From the NCBI RefSeq assembly GCF_001189365.1, contig NZ_LFJJ01000003.1:1-64000 (forward strand): a DNA stretch of 64,000 nucleotides, written 5' to 3'. The first letter of the stretch is position 1. Each line of letters opens with the position of its first letter. Under the pieces are notes generated by a model. It did no database searches. It saw nothing but the letters and a program-made list of their open reading frames with translations, and was not told the origin of the DNA. The position numbers were made by a program, and so were the translations under genes. Source of the stretch: Candidatus Burkholderia verschuerenii (GTDB lineage Bacteria; Pseudomonadota; Gammaproteobacteria; Burkholderiales; Burkholderiaceae). Shown here piece by piece: positions 25,648 to 35,074 of this stretch.

Positions 25648-28188
25648 ATGAAAATCGTCGTCATTGGCCACGGCATGGTCGGCCACAAGTTTCTTGAAGC
25701 GCTCGCCGAGAGCGGCAACGATGCGCTGCACGTCACCGTGCTGTGCGAAGAGCCGCGCGCTGCATACGATCGCGTGCATCTGACGGAGTTCTTCTCGGGC
25801 AAGTCGGCCGATGATCTTTCGCTCGTGCAGGAAGGCTTTTTCGAGCGTTCGGGCTATGCGCTCAAGCTGAATGCGCGCGCTGTTTCGATCGATCGCGACG
25901 CGCGTACGGTCACGGCTTCCACGGGCGATGTGCTGCCCTACGACAAGCTCGTGCTCGCGACGGGTTCGTATCCGTTCGTGCTGCCGATCGAAGGTAAGGA
26001 TCGCGACGGCTGCTTCGTGTATCGGACGATCGAAGACCTCGAAGCGATGCAGGCCTTTGCCCAAGGCTCGAGAACGGGCACGGTCGTGGGCGGCGGTCTG
26101 CTCGGGCTCGAAGCCGCAAAGGCGTTGCGCGATCTCGGACTCGAAACGCATGTGGTCGAATTCGCACCGCGTCTGATGGCGGTGCAAGTGGATGACGGCG
26201 GTGGCCGCGTATTGCGCGGCAAGATCGAAGAACTCGGCGTGACGGTGCATACAGGCAAGAACACGCTGAATATCGGTGACGGCGAAGGCGCGGCGAACCG
26301 CATGAACTTCGCGGACCAATCGCATCTCGATACCGACATGATCGTGTTCAGTGCAGGCATTCGTCCGCGTGACGATATCGCGCGTGCGGCCGGTCTCGAA
26401 CTTGGCGCGCGCGGCGGTATCGTGATCGACGATGCATGCCGCACCAGCGACGCCGATATCTACGCCATCGGCGAATGCGCGTTGTGGAAGGGCCAGTTGT
26501 TCGGTCTCGTCGCGCCGGGCTACGACATGGCGCGCATCGTCGCGAAGCAGATTGTCGGTGAAGAAGCGGCGTTTGCAGGCGCGGACATGAGCACCAAGCT
26601 CAAGCTGATGGGCGTGGATGTAGCGAGCATTGGCGATGCGCACGGCAAGACACCGGGCAGCCGTTCGTATCAGTACAGCGACGAGCGCAAGCAGGTGTAC
26701 AAGAAGCTGGTCGTGTCCGATTGCGGCAAGTTTCTGCTCGGCGGCGTGATGGTCGGCGATGCAGCGGAATACGGCACGCTGCTGCAAATGATGCTCAACA
26801 AGATCGAGCTTCCCGAGTCGCCCGAATTCCTGATTCTGCCGTCGAGCGATGGAAAAGCGAAGCCCGCGCTCGGCGTCGAAGCGTTGCCCGATGGCGCTCA
26901 AATCTGTTCGTGCAACAACGTCAGCAAGGCTGAAATTTGCGCGGCGGTGTGCGCGGGCGCGACGAGTATCGGCGCGATCAAGTCGTCGTGCAAGGCGGGC
27001 GCGACGTGCGGCGGCTGCGTGCCGCTCGTCACGCAAGTGATGAAGTCGGAGATGAAGCGTCAGGGCTTCGCCGTCAACAATCATATCTGCGAGCACTTTC
27101 CGTATTCGCGTCAGGAGCTGTATCACATCGCGCGCGTGGAAGGGCATCGCACGTTCGGCGCGTTGCTGGACAAGCACGGCAAGGGACGCGGTTGCGATAT
27201 CTGCAAGCCCGCTGTGGCGAGCATTCTTGCATCGTGCTGGAACGAGTTCGTGCTGAAGAAAGAGCACGCGAGCCTGCAGGATTCGAACGATTACTACCTC
27301 GCCAACATTCAACGCGACGGCACGTATAGCGTCGTGCCGCGCATGCCGGGCGGCGAAGTGACGCCGGATGGTTTGATCGCGGTCGGTCAGGTCGCGAAGA
27401 AGTATGGCCTCTACACGAAGATCACCGGCGGTCAGCGTGTCGACATGTTCGGCGCGCGCGTCGAGCAGCTTCCGTTCATCTGGGAAGAGCTGATCGATGC
27501 CGGTTTCGAATCGGGCCATGCGTACGGCAAGGCATTGCGCACTGTGAAATCGTGCGTTGGCTCGACGTGGTGCCGTTACGGCGTAGGCGATTCGGTTGGC
27601 CTCGCGATCGAACTGGAAAACCGCTACAAAGGCCTGCGCGCGCCGCACAAGATCAAATTCGGCGTGTCCGGTTGCACGCGCGAATGCGCCGAAGCGCAAG
27701 GCAAGGACGTCGGCGTCATCGCGACGGAAAAGGGCTGGAATCTCTATGTCTGCGGCAACGGCGGCATGAAGCCGCGTCATGCTGAACTGCTCACATCCGA
27801 TCTCGATCACGACACGCTGATCCGTTTCATCGACCGCTTCCTGATGTTCTATGTGCGCACGGCGGATCGTCTGCAACGCACGAGCACGTGGCGCGACAAC
27901 CTCGAAGGCGGCCTCGATTATCTCGCCGACGTGGTGATTCACGACAAGCTCGAGATCACCGCCGAACTCGAAACGGAAATGCAGCATGTGGTCGATACCT
28001 ACGAAGACGAATGGCAGAAGGCCGTCACCGATCCGCAGACGCGCAAGCGCTTCCGCCACTTCGTCAACAGCGATGCGGGCGATGCCAACGTGACCTTCAT
28101 CGAAGAGCGTGGACAGATTCGCCCGGCGACGCCCAAAGAACGCAAGACCCGTTTGACCGATATCCCCGTTGTCGTCGAAACCGTTTGA
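25648..28188 (+). CDS. nirB: Assimilatory nitrite reductase [NAD(P)H], large subunit
   Basis: An 846-residue protein. Two dinucleotide-binding parts occupy the first 300 residues (VVIGHGMVGHKFLEAL; GTVVGGGLLGLEAAKAL). A BFD-like [2Fe-2S] region has CSCNNVSKAEICAAV and CKAGATCGGCVPL, followed by CDICKP. The C-terminal siroheme/[4Fe-4S] domain has CVGSTWC and CTREC, the C-x5-C and C-x3-C ligands. It reduces nitrite to ammonium with NirD in the cytoplasm. Start ATG 25648 is short after narK. The frame is fully open over 2.5 kb. Confidence 0.95.
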   Translation: MKIVVIGHGMVGHKFLEALAESGNDALHVTVLCEEPRAAYDRVHLTEFFSGKSADDLSLVQEGFFERSGYALKLNARAVSIDRDARTVTASTGDVLPYDKLVLATGSYPFVLPIEGKDRDGCFVYRTIEDLEAMQAFAQGSRTGTVVGGGLLGLEAAKALRDLGLETHVVEFAPRLMAVQVDDGGGRVLRGKIEELGVTVHTGKNTLNIGDGEGAANRMNFADQSHLDTDMIVFSAGIRPRDDIARAAGLELGARGGIVIDDACRTSDADIYAIGECALWKGQLFGLVAPGYDMARIVAKQIVGEEAAFAGADMSTKLKLMGVDVASIGDAHGKTPGSRSYQYSDERKQVYKKLVVSDCGKFLLGGVMVGDAAEYGTLLQMMLNKIELPESPEFLILPSSDGKAKPALGVEALPDGAQICSCNNVSKAEICAAVCAGATSIGAIKSSCKAGATCGGCVPLVTQVMKSEMKRQGFAVNNHICEHFPYSRQELYHIARVEGHRTFGALLDKHGKGRGCDICKPAVASILASCWNEFVLKKEHASLQDSNDYYLANIQRDGTYSVVPRMPGGEVTPDGLIAVGQVAKKYGLYTKITGGQRVDMFGARVEQLPFIWEELIDAGFESGHAYGKALRTVKSCVGSTWCRYGVGDSVGLAIELENRYKGLRAPHKIKFGVSGCTRECAEAQGKDVGVIATEKGWNLYVCGNGGMKPRHAELLTSDLDHDTLIRFIDRFLMFYVRTADRLQRTSTWRDNLEGGLDYLADVVIHDKLEITAELETEMQHVVDTYEDEWQKAVTDPQTRKRFRHFVNSDAGDANVTFIEERGQIRPATPKERKTRLTDIPVVVETV

Positions 28189-28205
28189 AACGAAAGGAGC
28201 GCCTC

Positions 28206-28550
28206 ATGAACGACCGTATCGAACAGGACTGGATGGCAGTGTGCGAGCTCGACGACATCGTGCCGGACACGGGCGTTTGCGCGCTCGTCAACGGCTCGCA
28301 GGTCGCGGTGTTTCACGTCGCGGGCGATGACGACATCGTCTACGCCATCGACAATTTCGATCCGCATTCGCAGGCCGCCGTGTTGTCGCGCGGGATCGTG
28401 GGCAGTGTGGGCGAGCGTATCGTCGTGGCGTCGCCGATCTACAAGCAGCACTTCGATCTGCGCACCGGCGAATGTCTCGAAGCGCCGGATCAATCCGTGA
28501 CGGCGTATCGCGCAAAAGTCGCGGGCGGCAAGGTGTGGATCGCCGCATGA
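28206..28550 (+). CDS. nirD: Nitrite reductase small subunit
   Basis: A 114-residue NirD with a Rieske-like fold without cluster ligands (VAVFHVAGDDDIVYAIDNFD, ASPIYKQHFDLRTGECLE). ATG 28206 has a good aaaggag site. It accompanies NirB in the NADH-nitrite reductase. Its stop overlaps the next start (ATGA at 28547-28550). Confidence 0.93.
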   Translation: MNDRIEQDWMAVCELDDIVPDTGVCALVNGSQVAVFHVAGDDDIVYAIDNFDPHSQAAVLSRGIVGSVGERIVVASPIYKQHFDLRTGECLEAPDQSVTAYRAKVAGGKVWIAA

Positions 28551-29815
28551 AGACCGAATATGCGGTTGCCGACATTGCGGCCTTGAACGAGGCCGCGCCG
28601 CATCAAAGGCTCGTCGTGATCGGCAACGGCATGGCGGGCATGCGCACGGTCGAGGAGTTGCTGAAGATCGCGCCCGAGCTGTACGACATCACCGTGTTTG
28701 GCGCGGAACCGTACGGCAATTACAACCGCATTTTGCTGTCGCCGGTGCTCGCGGGCGAGAAGAGCGTCGACGACATCATCCTCAATACGCGCGAATGGTA
28801 CGACGCGAACGGCATCACGCTGCATGCGGGCGATGCGGTCGTGAAGATCGATCGCGCGCGTCGCGTCGTGTATTCGGAGAAGGGCGTCGAGGCGCGTTAT
28901 GACCGGCTCCTGATCGCGACGGGTTCGAAGCCGTTCATCATTCCGGTGCCGGGTTGCGAGTTGCCTGGCGTAATCGCGTTTCGAGATATTCAGGATGTCG
29001 AAATGATGTTGAGCGCCGCGCGCGATCATCGTCATGCGGTGGTGATCGGCGGTGGCCTGCTCGGACTCGAAGCGGCGAATGGATTGCAGCGGCAAGGCAT
29101 GTCGGTGACAGTCGTGCATTCGAGCGAAAGCCTGATGGATCGTCAGCTCGACAAGGCCGCTTCGACACTGCTCAAGCGCGCGCTCGAAGCAAAGGGCCTG
29201 CGCTTCGCGATGGCAGCGAAGACGACCGAGATCATCGGTGACGACCGCGTCAAAGCCGTTCGTTTCGCGGACGGCACGCAGATCGACGCCGACCTCGTCG
29301 TGATGACGGCGGGCGTGCGGCCGAATATCGCGCTCGCGCAGCAAGCGGGTCTGCATTGCGAACGCGCGATCATCGTCGACGATACCTTGCAGACCTACGA
29401 TCCGCGCGTGTATGCGGTCGGCGAATGCGTGCAGCATCGTTCGGCGACGTTTGGGCTCGTCGCGCCGATCTGGGATCAGGCGCGTGTCGCGGGTGCGCAT
29501 CTCGCGGGCGCGGGACATCGCCGCTATGTGCAGCGTGCAACGGCCACCAAGCTGAAAGTGACCGGCTTGGACCTGTACTCGGCGGGCGATTTCATCGGCG
29601 GAGAAGGCAGCGAAGATCTCGTGCTGCGCGATCCACGTCGCGGCGTGTACAAGCGCCTCGTGCTGCAGGGCGGACGCATCGTCGGTGCGGTGCTGTATGG
29701 CGACGTGAAAGACGGCGGCTGGTACTTCGATCTGATTCAAAGTCGCGCGGACGTGTCGCATCTGCGCGGCAAGCTTCTGTTCGGCAAGGCGCTGTGCGAA
29801 GCGCAAGCGGCTTGA
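28547..29815 (+). CDS. FAD/NAD(P)-dependent oxidoreductase, probable electron donor of nitrate reductase
   Basis: A 422-residue flavoprotein with two nucleotide motifs (LVVIGNGMAGMRTVEEL at about 22; AVVIGGGLLGLEAANGL at about 165) and a NirB-like N-terminal half, but no siroheme domain and no BFD cysteine cluster. This is the reductase type (NasB/NasC-like) that passes electrons from NAD(P)H to the assimilatory nitrate reductase encoded next. It is translationally coupled to nirD. Confidence 0.85.
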   Translation: MKTEYAVADIAALNEAAPHQRLVVIGNGMAGMRTVEELLKIAPELYDITVFGAEPYGNYNRILLSPVLAGEKSVDDIILNTREWYDANGITLHAGDAVVKIDRARRVVYSEKGVEARYDRLLIATGSKPFIIPVPGCELPGVIAFRDIQDVEMMLSAARDHRHAVVIGGGLLGLEAANGLQRQGMSVTVVHSSESLMDRQLDKAASTLLKRALEAKGLRFAMAAKTTEIIGDDRVKAVRFADGTQIDADLVVMTAGVRPNIALAQQAGLHCERAIIVDDTLQTYDPRVYAVGECVQHRSATFGLVAPIWDQARVAGAHLAGAGHRRYVQRATATKLKVTGLDLYSAGDFIGGEGSEDLVLRDPRRGVYKRLVLQGGRIVGAVLYGDVKDGGWYFDLIQSRADVSHLRGKLLFGKALCEAQAA

Positions 29816-29833
29816 GCCAAGTGAGAACGTAAA

Positions 29834-32569
29834 TTGACCCAGCCCATCATTCCGATCCAGACCGCTACCGTCAAGACGACGTGTCCGTATTGCGGCGTCG
29901 GCTGCGGTGTCAATGCGATGCCGAAGAGCGCGACTGAAGTCGGCATTGCGGGCGACGAATCGCATCCGTCGAACTTCGGGCGACTGTGCGTGAAAGGCTC
30001 CGCGTTGGGCGAGACCGTGGGACTCGAAGGCCGTCTGCTCGCGCCCAAGCTGCGCGATCGTGAGACGGGTTCGATCAGCGAAGTCTCGTGGGACGACGCA
30101 ATCGGCACCGTGGCGAGCGGCTTCTCGCGCATCATTGCGGAACATGGTCCGGATGCGGTGGCGTTCTATGTGTCGGGGCAATTGCTCACGGAAGACTATT
30201 ACGTCGCGAACAAGCTGATGAAGGGCTACATCGGCAGCGCGAATATCGACACGAATTCGCGGCTGTGCATGTCGTCGTCGGTGGCGGGGCATAAGCGCGC
30301 CTTCGGCGAAGACCTCGTGCCGATGAACTACGAAGACCTCGAACTCGCGGATCTCGTCGTGCTGGTCGGCTCGAACACGGCTTGGTGTCATCCGATTCTG
30401 TTTCAGCGCATCGTGAAGATGAAAGAGACGCGGCCCGATGCGAAGATCGTCGTGATCGATCCGCGCTATACGGCAACGTGCGAGATGGCCGATCTGCATT
30501 TACCGCTCAAGCCCGGCAGCGACGTGCGGCTCTTCAACGGCTTGCTTGCGTATCTCGCCGAACACGGCGCAAGCGATGCCGCTTTCGTCGATACCTACAC
30601 ACAAGGCTTCGATGCCGCGCTCGCCGCAGCGGGTCATGCGGACCTCGCGCAAACCGCGAAGGATTGCAAGCTCGATCCGCACGATCTCACCGAGTTCTAT
30701 CGCTTGTTCGCCCGCACGGAGCGCATGGTGACGGTGTATTCGCAAGGCGTCAATCAATCGAGCGCGGGCACGGACAAGGTCAACAGCATCATCAATTGCC
30801 ATCTGCTCACGGGGCGCATCGGCAAGCCGGGCATGGGGCCGTTTTCGTTCACGGGTCAGCCCAATGCAATGGGCGGGCGCGAAGTCGGCGGGCTCGCCAA
30901 CACGCTCGCGGCGCATCTCGAACTCGCGGAGCCTGTGCATCGCGAGATCGTGCAGACGTTCTGGAACGCGCCGACGATCGCCACGCGCGCGGGTTTGAAG
31001 GCCGTCGAGTTGTTCGATGCGATCGAAGCGGGGCGCGTCAAGGCCGTGTGGATCATGGGCACGAATCCGGTCGTGAGCCTGCCCGACGGTGACCGCGCGA
31101 AACGCGCGTTGCAACGATGCGAACTCGTCGTCACGTCGGACATCATCGAGAAGACCGATACGAACGCGTTCGCGCATGTGATGCTGCCCGCGCTCGGCTG
31201 GAGCGAGAAAGACGGCACGGTGACCAATTCGGAGCGGCGCATTTCGCGTCAGCGCGCCTTTATTCCCGCGCCGGGAAAAGCACGCGCGGACTGGCGCATC
31301 ATCTGCGATGTTGCGAAGCGCTTGGGCTTCGATGGTTTCGATTACGCGGGCCAGCACGAGATTTTCGATGAGCACGCGCGTCTGAGCGGCTATCGCAACG
31401 ATGCGGCGACGGGCGTGTATCGCGCGTTCGATATCGGCGGACTGGTCGGGCTGGATCGCGCGCGTTACGACGCGCTTCAGCCGACGCAATGGCCGCTGCG
31501 TGCCGCGAACAACACAAGCTTGTCGCGTCTATTCGAAGACCGCCGCTTCAGTCACGTCGATGGCCGCGCGCGTTTCGTCGCCACGCCGCCGCGCGATCCG
31601 GTCAACGCGACCGACGAAGACTATCCGCTGATACTCAACACCGGCCGCGTGCGCGATCAATGGCACACGATGACACGCACGGGCCGCTCGCCGAAGCTTG
31701 CGGGACATATCAGCGAATCGTTTATCGACATGCATCCGCAAGACGCGCTTGCATGCGGCGTACGCGATGGCGAACTCGCGCGCGTAAAAAGCCGCTGGGG
31801 CTCGATGATCGCGCGCGTGCAGCACAGCGGCGGCATGTCGCGCGGCAGCGTGTTCGTGCCGATCCACTGGAACGATCAGGTCGCGTCGGATGCGCGTATT
31901 GGCGCGGTCGTGAATCCGGTGGTCGATCCGATGTCGGGCGAGCCTGAATTCAAGCACACGCCGGTGTCGGTCGAGAAATTCCATGTGACGTGGCACGGCT
32001 TCTCGCTGTCGCGCGACATGCCCGCGCTCGACATGGCGACGCACTGGACACGCGTTCACGGCACGCGTTACATGCGCTATGAACTCGCCGGACGCAATTG
32101 CTTCGATGCCGCGCATGACGATCATCATGATTGGGCGCGCGCGTTGTTTCGTATCGACGATCCGCATGCGGACTGGATCGAATACGAGGACAAGAGCGCG
32201 GGTGTGTATCGCGCGGCGCATGTGGTGGACGATCGCATTGAAAGTTGCGTGTTCATTTCCGAGCGTCCCGATCTGCCCGCGCGCGCGTGGCTCGCGAGTC
32301 TCTTCGAGAAGGACCGTCTCGAAGACGACGATCGCGTGAGCCTGCTGCTGGGACAGCCGATCGGAAAGGGCGAGGACACCGGGCCGACCGTGTGTTCGTG
32401 CTTCGGCGTCGGCCGCAATACGATCTGCAACGCGATCCGCGACAAGAACCTGAAGACGGCCGCCGAGGTGACCGCGTGCGTCAAGGCGGGTGGCAACTGC
32501 GGATCGTGCGTGCCGGAGCTCAAGAAGCTAATCGTCGAAACCGAAATGGCGCGCCTCAGCACGGTTTGA
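29834..32569 (+). CDS. nasA: Assimilatory nitrate reductase, molybdopterin catalytic subunit
   Basis: A 911-residue protein of the Mo-bisMGD oxidoreductase family. An N-terminal [4Fe-4S] motif is CPYCGVGC with a later Cys in LCVKG. Molybdopterin-binding stretches include LVVLVGSNTAWCHPI, GPFSFTGQPNAMGGREVGG and LNTGRVRDQWHTMTRTG. A C-terminal BFD-like [2Fe-2S] tail has CSCFGVGRNTIC and GGNCGSCVPEL, as in NasA/NarB proteins that take electrons from a flavoprotein. No Tat signal, so cytoplasmic. The start is TTG 29834, preceded only by gagaacgtaaa, a weak site. Last gene of the operon; a hairpin follows at 32655. Confidence 0.93.
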   Translation: MTQPIIPIQTATVKTTCPYCGVGCGVNAMPKSATEVGIAGDESHPSNFGRLCVKGSALGETVGLEGRLLAPKLRDRETGSISEVSWDDAIGTVASGFSRIIAEHGPDAVAFYVSGQLLTEDYYVANKLMKGYIGSANIDTNSRLCMSSSVAGHKRAFGEDLVPMNYEDLELADLVVLVGSNTAWCHPILFQRIVKMKETRPDAKIVVIDPRYTATCEMADLHLPLKPGSDVRLFNGLLAYLAEHGASDAAFVDTYTQGFDAALAAAGHADLAQTAKDCKLDPHDLTEFYRLFARTERMVTVYSQGVNQSSAGTDKVNSIINCHLLTGRIGKPGMGPFSFTGQPNAMGGREVGGLANTLAAHLELAEPVHREIVQTFWNAPTIATRAGLKAVELFDAIEAGRVKAVWIMGTNPVVSLPDGDRAKRALQRCELVVTSDIIEKTDTNAFAHVMLPALGWSEKDGTVTNSERRISRQRAFIPAPGKARADWRIICDVAKRLGFDGFDYAGQHEIFDEHARLSGYRNDAATGVYRAFDIGGLVGLDRARYDALQPTQWPLRAANNTSLSRLFEDRRFSHVDGRARFVATPPRDPVNATDEDYPLILNTGRVRDQWHTMTRTGRSPKLAGHISESFIDMHPQDALACGVRDGELARVKSRWGSMIARVQHSGGMSRGSVFVPIHWNDQVASDARIGAVVNPVVDPMSGEPEFKHTPVSVEKFHVTWHGFSLSRDMPALDMATHWTRVHGTRYMRYELAGRNCFDAAHDDHHDWARALFRIDDPHADWIEYEDKSAGVYRAAHVVDDRIESCVFISERPDLPARAWLASLFEKDRLEDDDRVSLLLGQPIGKGEDTGPTVCSCFGVGRNTICNAIRDKNLKTAAEVTACVKAGGNCGSCVPELKKLIVETEMARLSTV

Positions 32570-32654
32570 TCCTGCTGCATTCTTTACGGCACGCACGCTG
32601 CGTGTTTTGGCGCACATAAGGCCTTTCCCACAGTCCTTTCTTCCGCTCGGAAGT

Positions 32655-32693
32655 CCGTGAAAACCCTTTAAATTCGGGCGTTTCACGGCTTTT
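32655..32693 (+). terminator. Hairpin after nasA
   Basis: ccgtgaaa (32655-32662) pairs with tttcacgg (32681-32688), with an inner ccc/ggg, followed by ctttt. A likely end of the nitrate operon transcript. Confidence 0.6.
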
Positions 32694-33101
32694 GGGCGAC
32701 GTCAATGAGCGCTTCCTAACCAAACCTCACACGAATCGACGCGACGTGCGCGCGTGTGTTGGTTTTCCCACGCATCCCCCTGATCGAGTTCCGTAAAGTC
32801 ACGTCAAACACAGGCACACAACACATAAAGACGCCTGATAACGACGAGCAGTGCAACGGGGATTGCGATGAAAAACGCACGATACGGCTTGAAAGCGGCA
32901 GGCCACCGCGCCATCGACATGCGACGAACGCCGCTCACACTAGGCCACTAACTCCTACTCGACTCGCAAGCTTCGACCACGCGTAGAAAACCGGATCGAT
33001 AAAGTAGGAATGCTAATCAAATGAATTTTGCGGTAACCCGCTACATAACGGCGTCGATGTAGCGGCACAAGAACGTGCGCCGATAACTTTGGAGACTCAT
33101 C
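32694..33101. other. Intergenic region upstream of the secreted-protein cluster, with a palindrome
   Basis: About 400 bp with no supported gene. A perfect 9-bp inverted repeat (ccgctacat / atgtagcgg) lies at 33038-33065 with a 10-base gap, 37 bp before ATG 33102. It could be an operator or a leader hairpin. The segment at about 32990-33030 is AT-rich and may hold the promoter. Confidence 0.5.
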
Positions 33102-33449
33102 ATGCAACGCAAACTGATCGCAGCAACGATTCTCTCGCTCGTTTCAGTCGCCGCTTTCGCATCCGGCGCCAGCTCCAGCTCGAGCTCGACTTCGGGTGGC
33201 AACACGTCGGCGGCTGTCCACGGCTACGGCTACTTCACGGCCACCAACGCAGGCATCTCCGGCGGCACGGCTGCATCGACGGCATACAACGGCTACAACA
33301 CGACGGGCAACCAGACCAGCGCGACGACCGGCCATATCAACACGTCGAGCGCCAACGGCTTCGGCAACGGCCGCGCGAATGTGAGCGGCACGTCGGGCGC
33401 GGACGCATCGGCGAATGCCTGGAGCAAGCTCGGCGGCGGCTGGCGTTAA
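33102..33449 (+). CDS. Secreted Ser/Gly/Thr-rich protein, paralogue A
   Basis: A 115-residue protein with a signal peptide ending in AFA-SGAS. The mature part is Ser-rich (SSSSSTSGGNTSAA), then GYGYFTAT, TTGNQTSATTGHINTSSANG, and a C-terminal WSKLGGGWR. It has no cysteine. Its neighbour at 33540 shares SSSTSGG-TSA-V-GYG-FTAT, a GN-T-ATT-H-NTSSA-G core and the SKLG-GWR end. A tactggag-like site (ttggag) precedes the ATG. The composition is like surface or amyloid-forming proteins, but I know of no assigned function. Confidence 0.75.
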   Translation: MQRKLIAATILSLVSVAAFASGASSSSSSTSGGNTSAAVHGYGYFTATNAGISGGTAASTAYNGYNTTGNQTSATTGHINTSSANGFGNGRANVSGTSGADASANAWSKLGGGWR

Positions 33450-33539
33450 TCGGCTCCGGTGCCGATATCAGATTTCACACGTAGTCTGCTTCACCATAAC
33501 CGATACAAAACTCAATTCAGTTAATAAGGATCACGAATC

Positions 33540-33854
33540 ATGAAATGCGCTCTGATCGTTGCAGCAGTTCTTTCCTTCGCTTCGGCCGCCGCGATGGCCA
33601 CGACCACGACGTCGGCATCGAGCTCGACCTCGGGCGGCTCGACCTCCGCTTCGGTTTCGGGTTACGGCCACTTCACGGCGACCGACTACAGCATGGCCAA
33701 CGGCAACGCGCAAGCGCTGGCCGGCGGCGTGTTCGGCGTGACGGGCAACACCACGGACGCCACCACGAGCCACGTCAACACGTCGAGCGCCGGCGGCATC
33801 GGCCACGGCAAGGCGAACGCGTGCAGCAAGCTCGGCGCAGGCTGGCGCTATTAA
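33540..33854 (+). CDS. Secreted Ser/Gly/Thr-rich protein, paralogue B
   Basis: A 104-residue protein with a signal peptide (MKCALIVAAVLSFASAAAMA). The mature part begins TTTTSASSSTSGGSTSAS and continues with GYGHFTATDYSMANG, VTGNTTDATTSHVNTSSAGG and SKLGAGWRY. It is clearly a paralogue of the 33102 protein, about 11 residues shorter, with a Cys at ACSKLG. The two genes are 90 bp apart in the same direction and may be co-transcribed. Confidence 0.75.
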   Translation: MKCALIVAAVLSFASAAAMATTTTSASSSTSGGSTSASVSGYGHFTATDYSMANGNAQALAGGVFGVTGNTTDATTSHVNTSSAGGIGHGKANACSKLGAGWRY

Positions 33855-33863
33855 GGTTCGACG

Positions 33864-33903
33864 AGACGGCGTCCACATACTCATAAACACACGGACGCCG
33901 TCT
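33864..33903. terminator. Long-stem hairpin after paralogue B
   Basis: An 11-bp perfect stem (agacggcgtcc / ggacgccgtct) with an 18-base loop lies 10 bp after the stop. Weak T content. A second shorter hairpin (gggaacg / cgttccc, 33954-33980) precedes the next gene. Confidence 0.5.
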
Positions 33904-34001
33904 GTCGAGCCGGGCCCAATAGCGAAACCAATAACAAAACCAATACGCATGCAGGGAACGCCATCCGAACGGACGTTCCCCTTCAAATCCGGAGAACCAT
34001 C

Positions 34002-34940
34002 ATGAAAAAGACCACTCTGCAACTGGCTTGCGCGATCCTGTTCTGCGCCGCTCCGCTCGCCCACGCGACCGACGGCGCCGGCGTCGCGGGCACCGCCGCC
34101 ACTTCCACCTCGGGCTCCATCTCGGGATCGACGTCCACCGGCATCTGTCAGGGCGGCGGTTCGAGCCTCAACAACATCGGTACGTCGGCAACGTCGACGA
34201 CCAACTCCAACGCTTCGTCGGTCGGCGGCATCGGCATGTCGACGGCGAACGGCGGACGCGCATCGGCGAGCGGCGGTTCGTCGAACGTGAACATCTCGCT
34301 TACGATGCCTTCGCTGACGGCATCGAACACGAGCTCGAACGCATCGTCGTCCTCGAACTCGGGCAGCAGCGGCGTGCCGGCATCCACGACTGGCGCCGCC
34401 GATTCGACCAACCGCGCCGCCACCACGCCCGGTTCCAGCGCCTACGACACGCGCGCCAGGGTCGACTACAACCAGAGCTCGTACTCGGTGCGCACGACGC
34501 CGGCCATCGCCGCGCCTGCGCTGACCACGACGCTGTCGGACACCTGCATGGGCTCGGCGAGCTTCGGCCTGTCGATCACCGGCTTCGGCGCGACCGGCGG
34601 CACGACGCTCGTCGATCAGGCTTGCGTGCGCCGTCTCGACGCCCGCGAATTCTGTGCGATGGGTCTGACCGATGTCGCGCTCGCGCTGCTGTGCCAGAGC
34701 GATGCCAACCGCCGCGCCGTCGAAGCGACGGGCCATCTGTGCCCCGGCACCACCAAGCCGCTCGCGAAGTCGGGTGCGCAGGCGGAAGCCACGCTGTCGG
34801 ATGACGAAAAGTATCGCGATCCGCTGATCCGCGCGCGTCTCGGTCTGCCGGTCACGGCCGCGAACGATCCGCAAGTCGATCTGAAGTCGCAACCCGCGCT
34901 GGCCGCGAAGAAGGAAGCGACTGTCTCGATGATCCAGTAA
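34002..34940 (+). CDS. Secreted Ser/Thr/Asn-rich protein with Cys-containing C-terminal region
   Basis: A 312-residue protein with a signal peptide ending LAHA-TDGA. Residues about 25-150 are low complexity Ser/Thr/Gly/Asn (SGSISGSTSTGICQ; ASNTSSNASSSSNSGSSG). The C-terminal part is different: DTCMGSASFGLSITGFG, DQACVRRLDAREFCAMGL, LALLCQSDANRRAVE and HLCPGTTK, with several cysteines that may form disulfides, then a charged end. ccggagaacc precedes ATG 34002. I do not recognise the family. Its place beside the two short Ser-rich proteins suggests a shared surface or secreted role. Confidence 0.75.
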   Translation: MKKTTLQLACAILFCAAPLAHATDGAGVAGTAATSTSGSISGSTSTGICQGGGSSLNNIGTSATSTTNSNASSVGGIGMSTANGGRASASGGSSNVNISLTMPSLTASNTSSNASSSSNSGSSGVPASTTGAADSTNRAATTPGSSAYDTRARVDYNQSSYSVRTTPAIAAPALTTTLSDTCMGSASFGLSITGFGATGGTTLVDQACVRRLDAREFCAMGLTDVALALLCQSDANRRAVEATGHLCPGTTKPLAKSGAQAEATLSDDEKYRDPLIRARLGLPVTAANDPQVDLKSQPALAAKKEATVSMIQ

Positions 34941-34979
34941 AGAATGCAAATGATCCGGCGCCGTGCGCGCCGGAGACCA

Positions 34980-35009
34980 GGGACGCGGAGCATGGCGTCT
35001 CTTCTTTTT
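34980..35009 (+). terminator. Terminator after the 34002 gene
   Basis: Stem gggacgc / gcgtctc (one mismatch) followed by tcttcttttt. A GC hairpin at 34955-34973 (ccggcgc / gcgccgg) lies just before it. Confidence 0.6.
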
Positions 35010-35074
35010 GAGGGTTGGCCTGTGAAGTCGATGGTCCCGGAGGGCCAGCCCTCGTTTTCGCGCTGGAGAAAGGC

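Noticed and set aside
25642-28059. Long minus-strand open frame antisense to nirB
   Set aside because: nirB on the plus strand has all siroheme and flavin motifs; the antisense frame has only low-complexity His/Arg/Ala content.
32756-32986. A 76-codon plus-strand frame after nasA
   Set aside because: No ribosome site, no recognisable sequence, and it lies between the operon terminator and the next promoter.
33047-33056. AACGGC in the loop of the 33038 palindrome as another ANTAR site
   Set aside because: The loop is ten bases long and there is no paired hairpin or following terminator.
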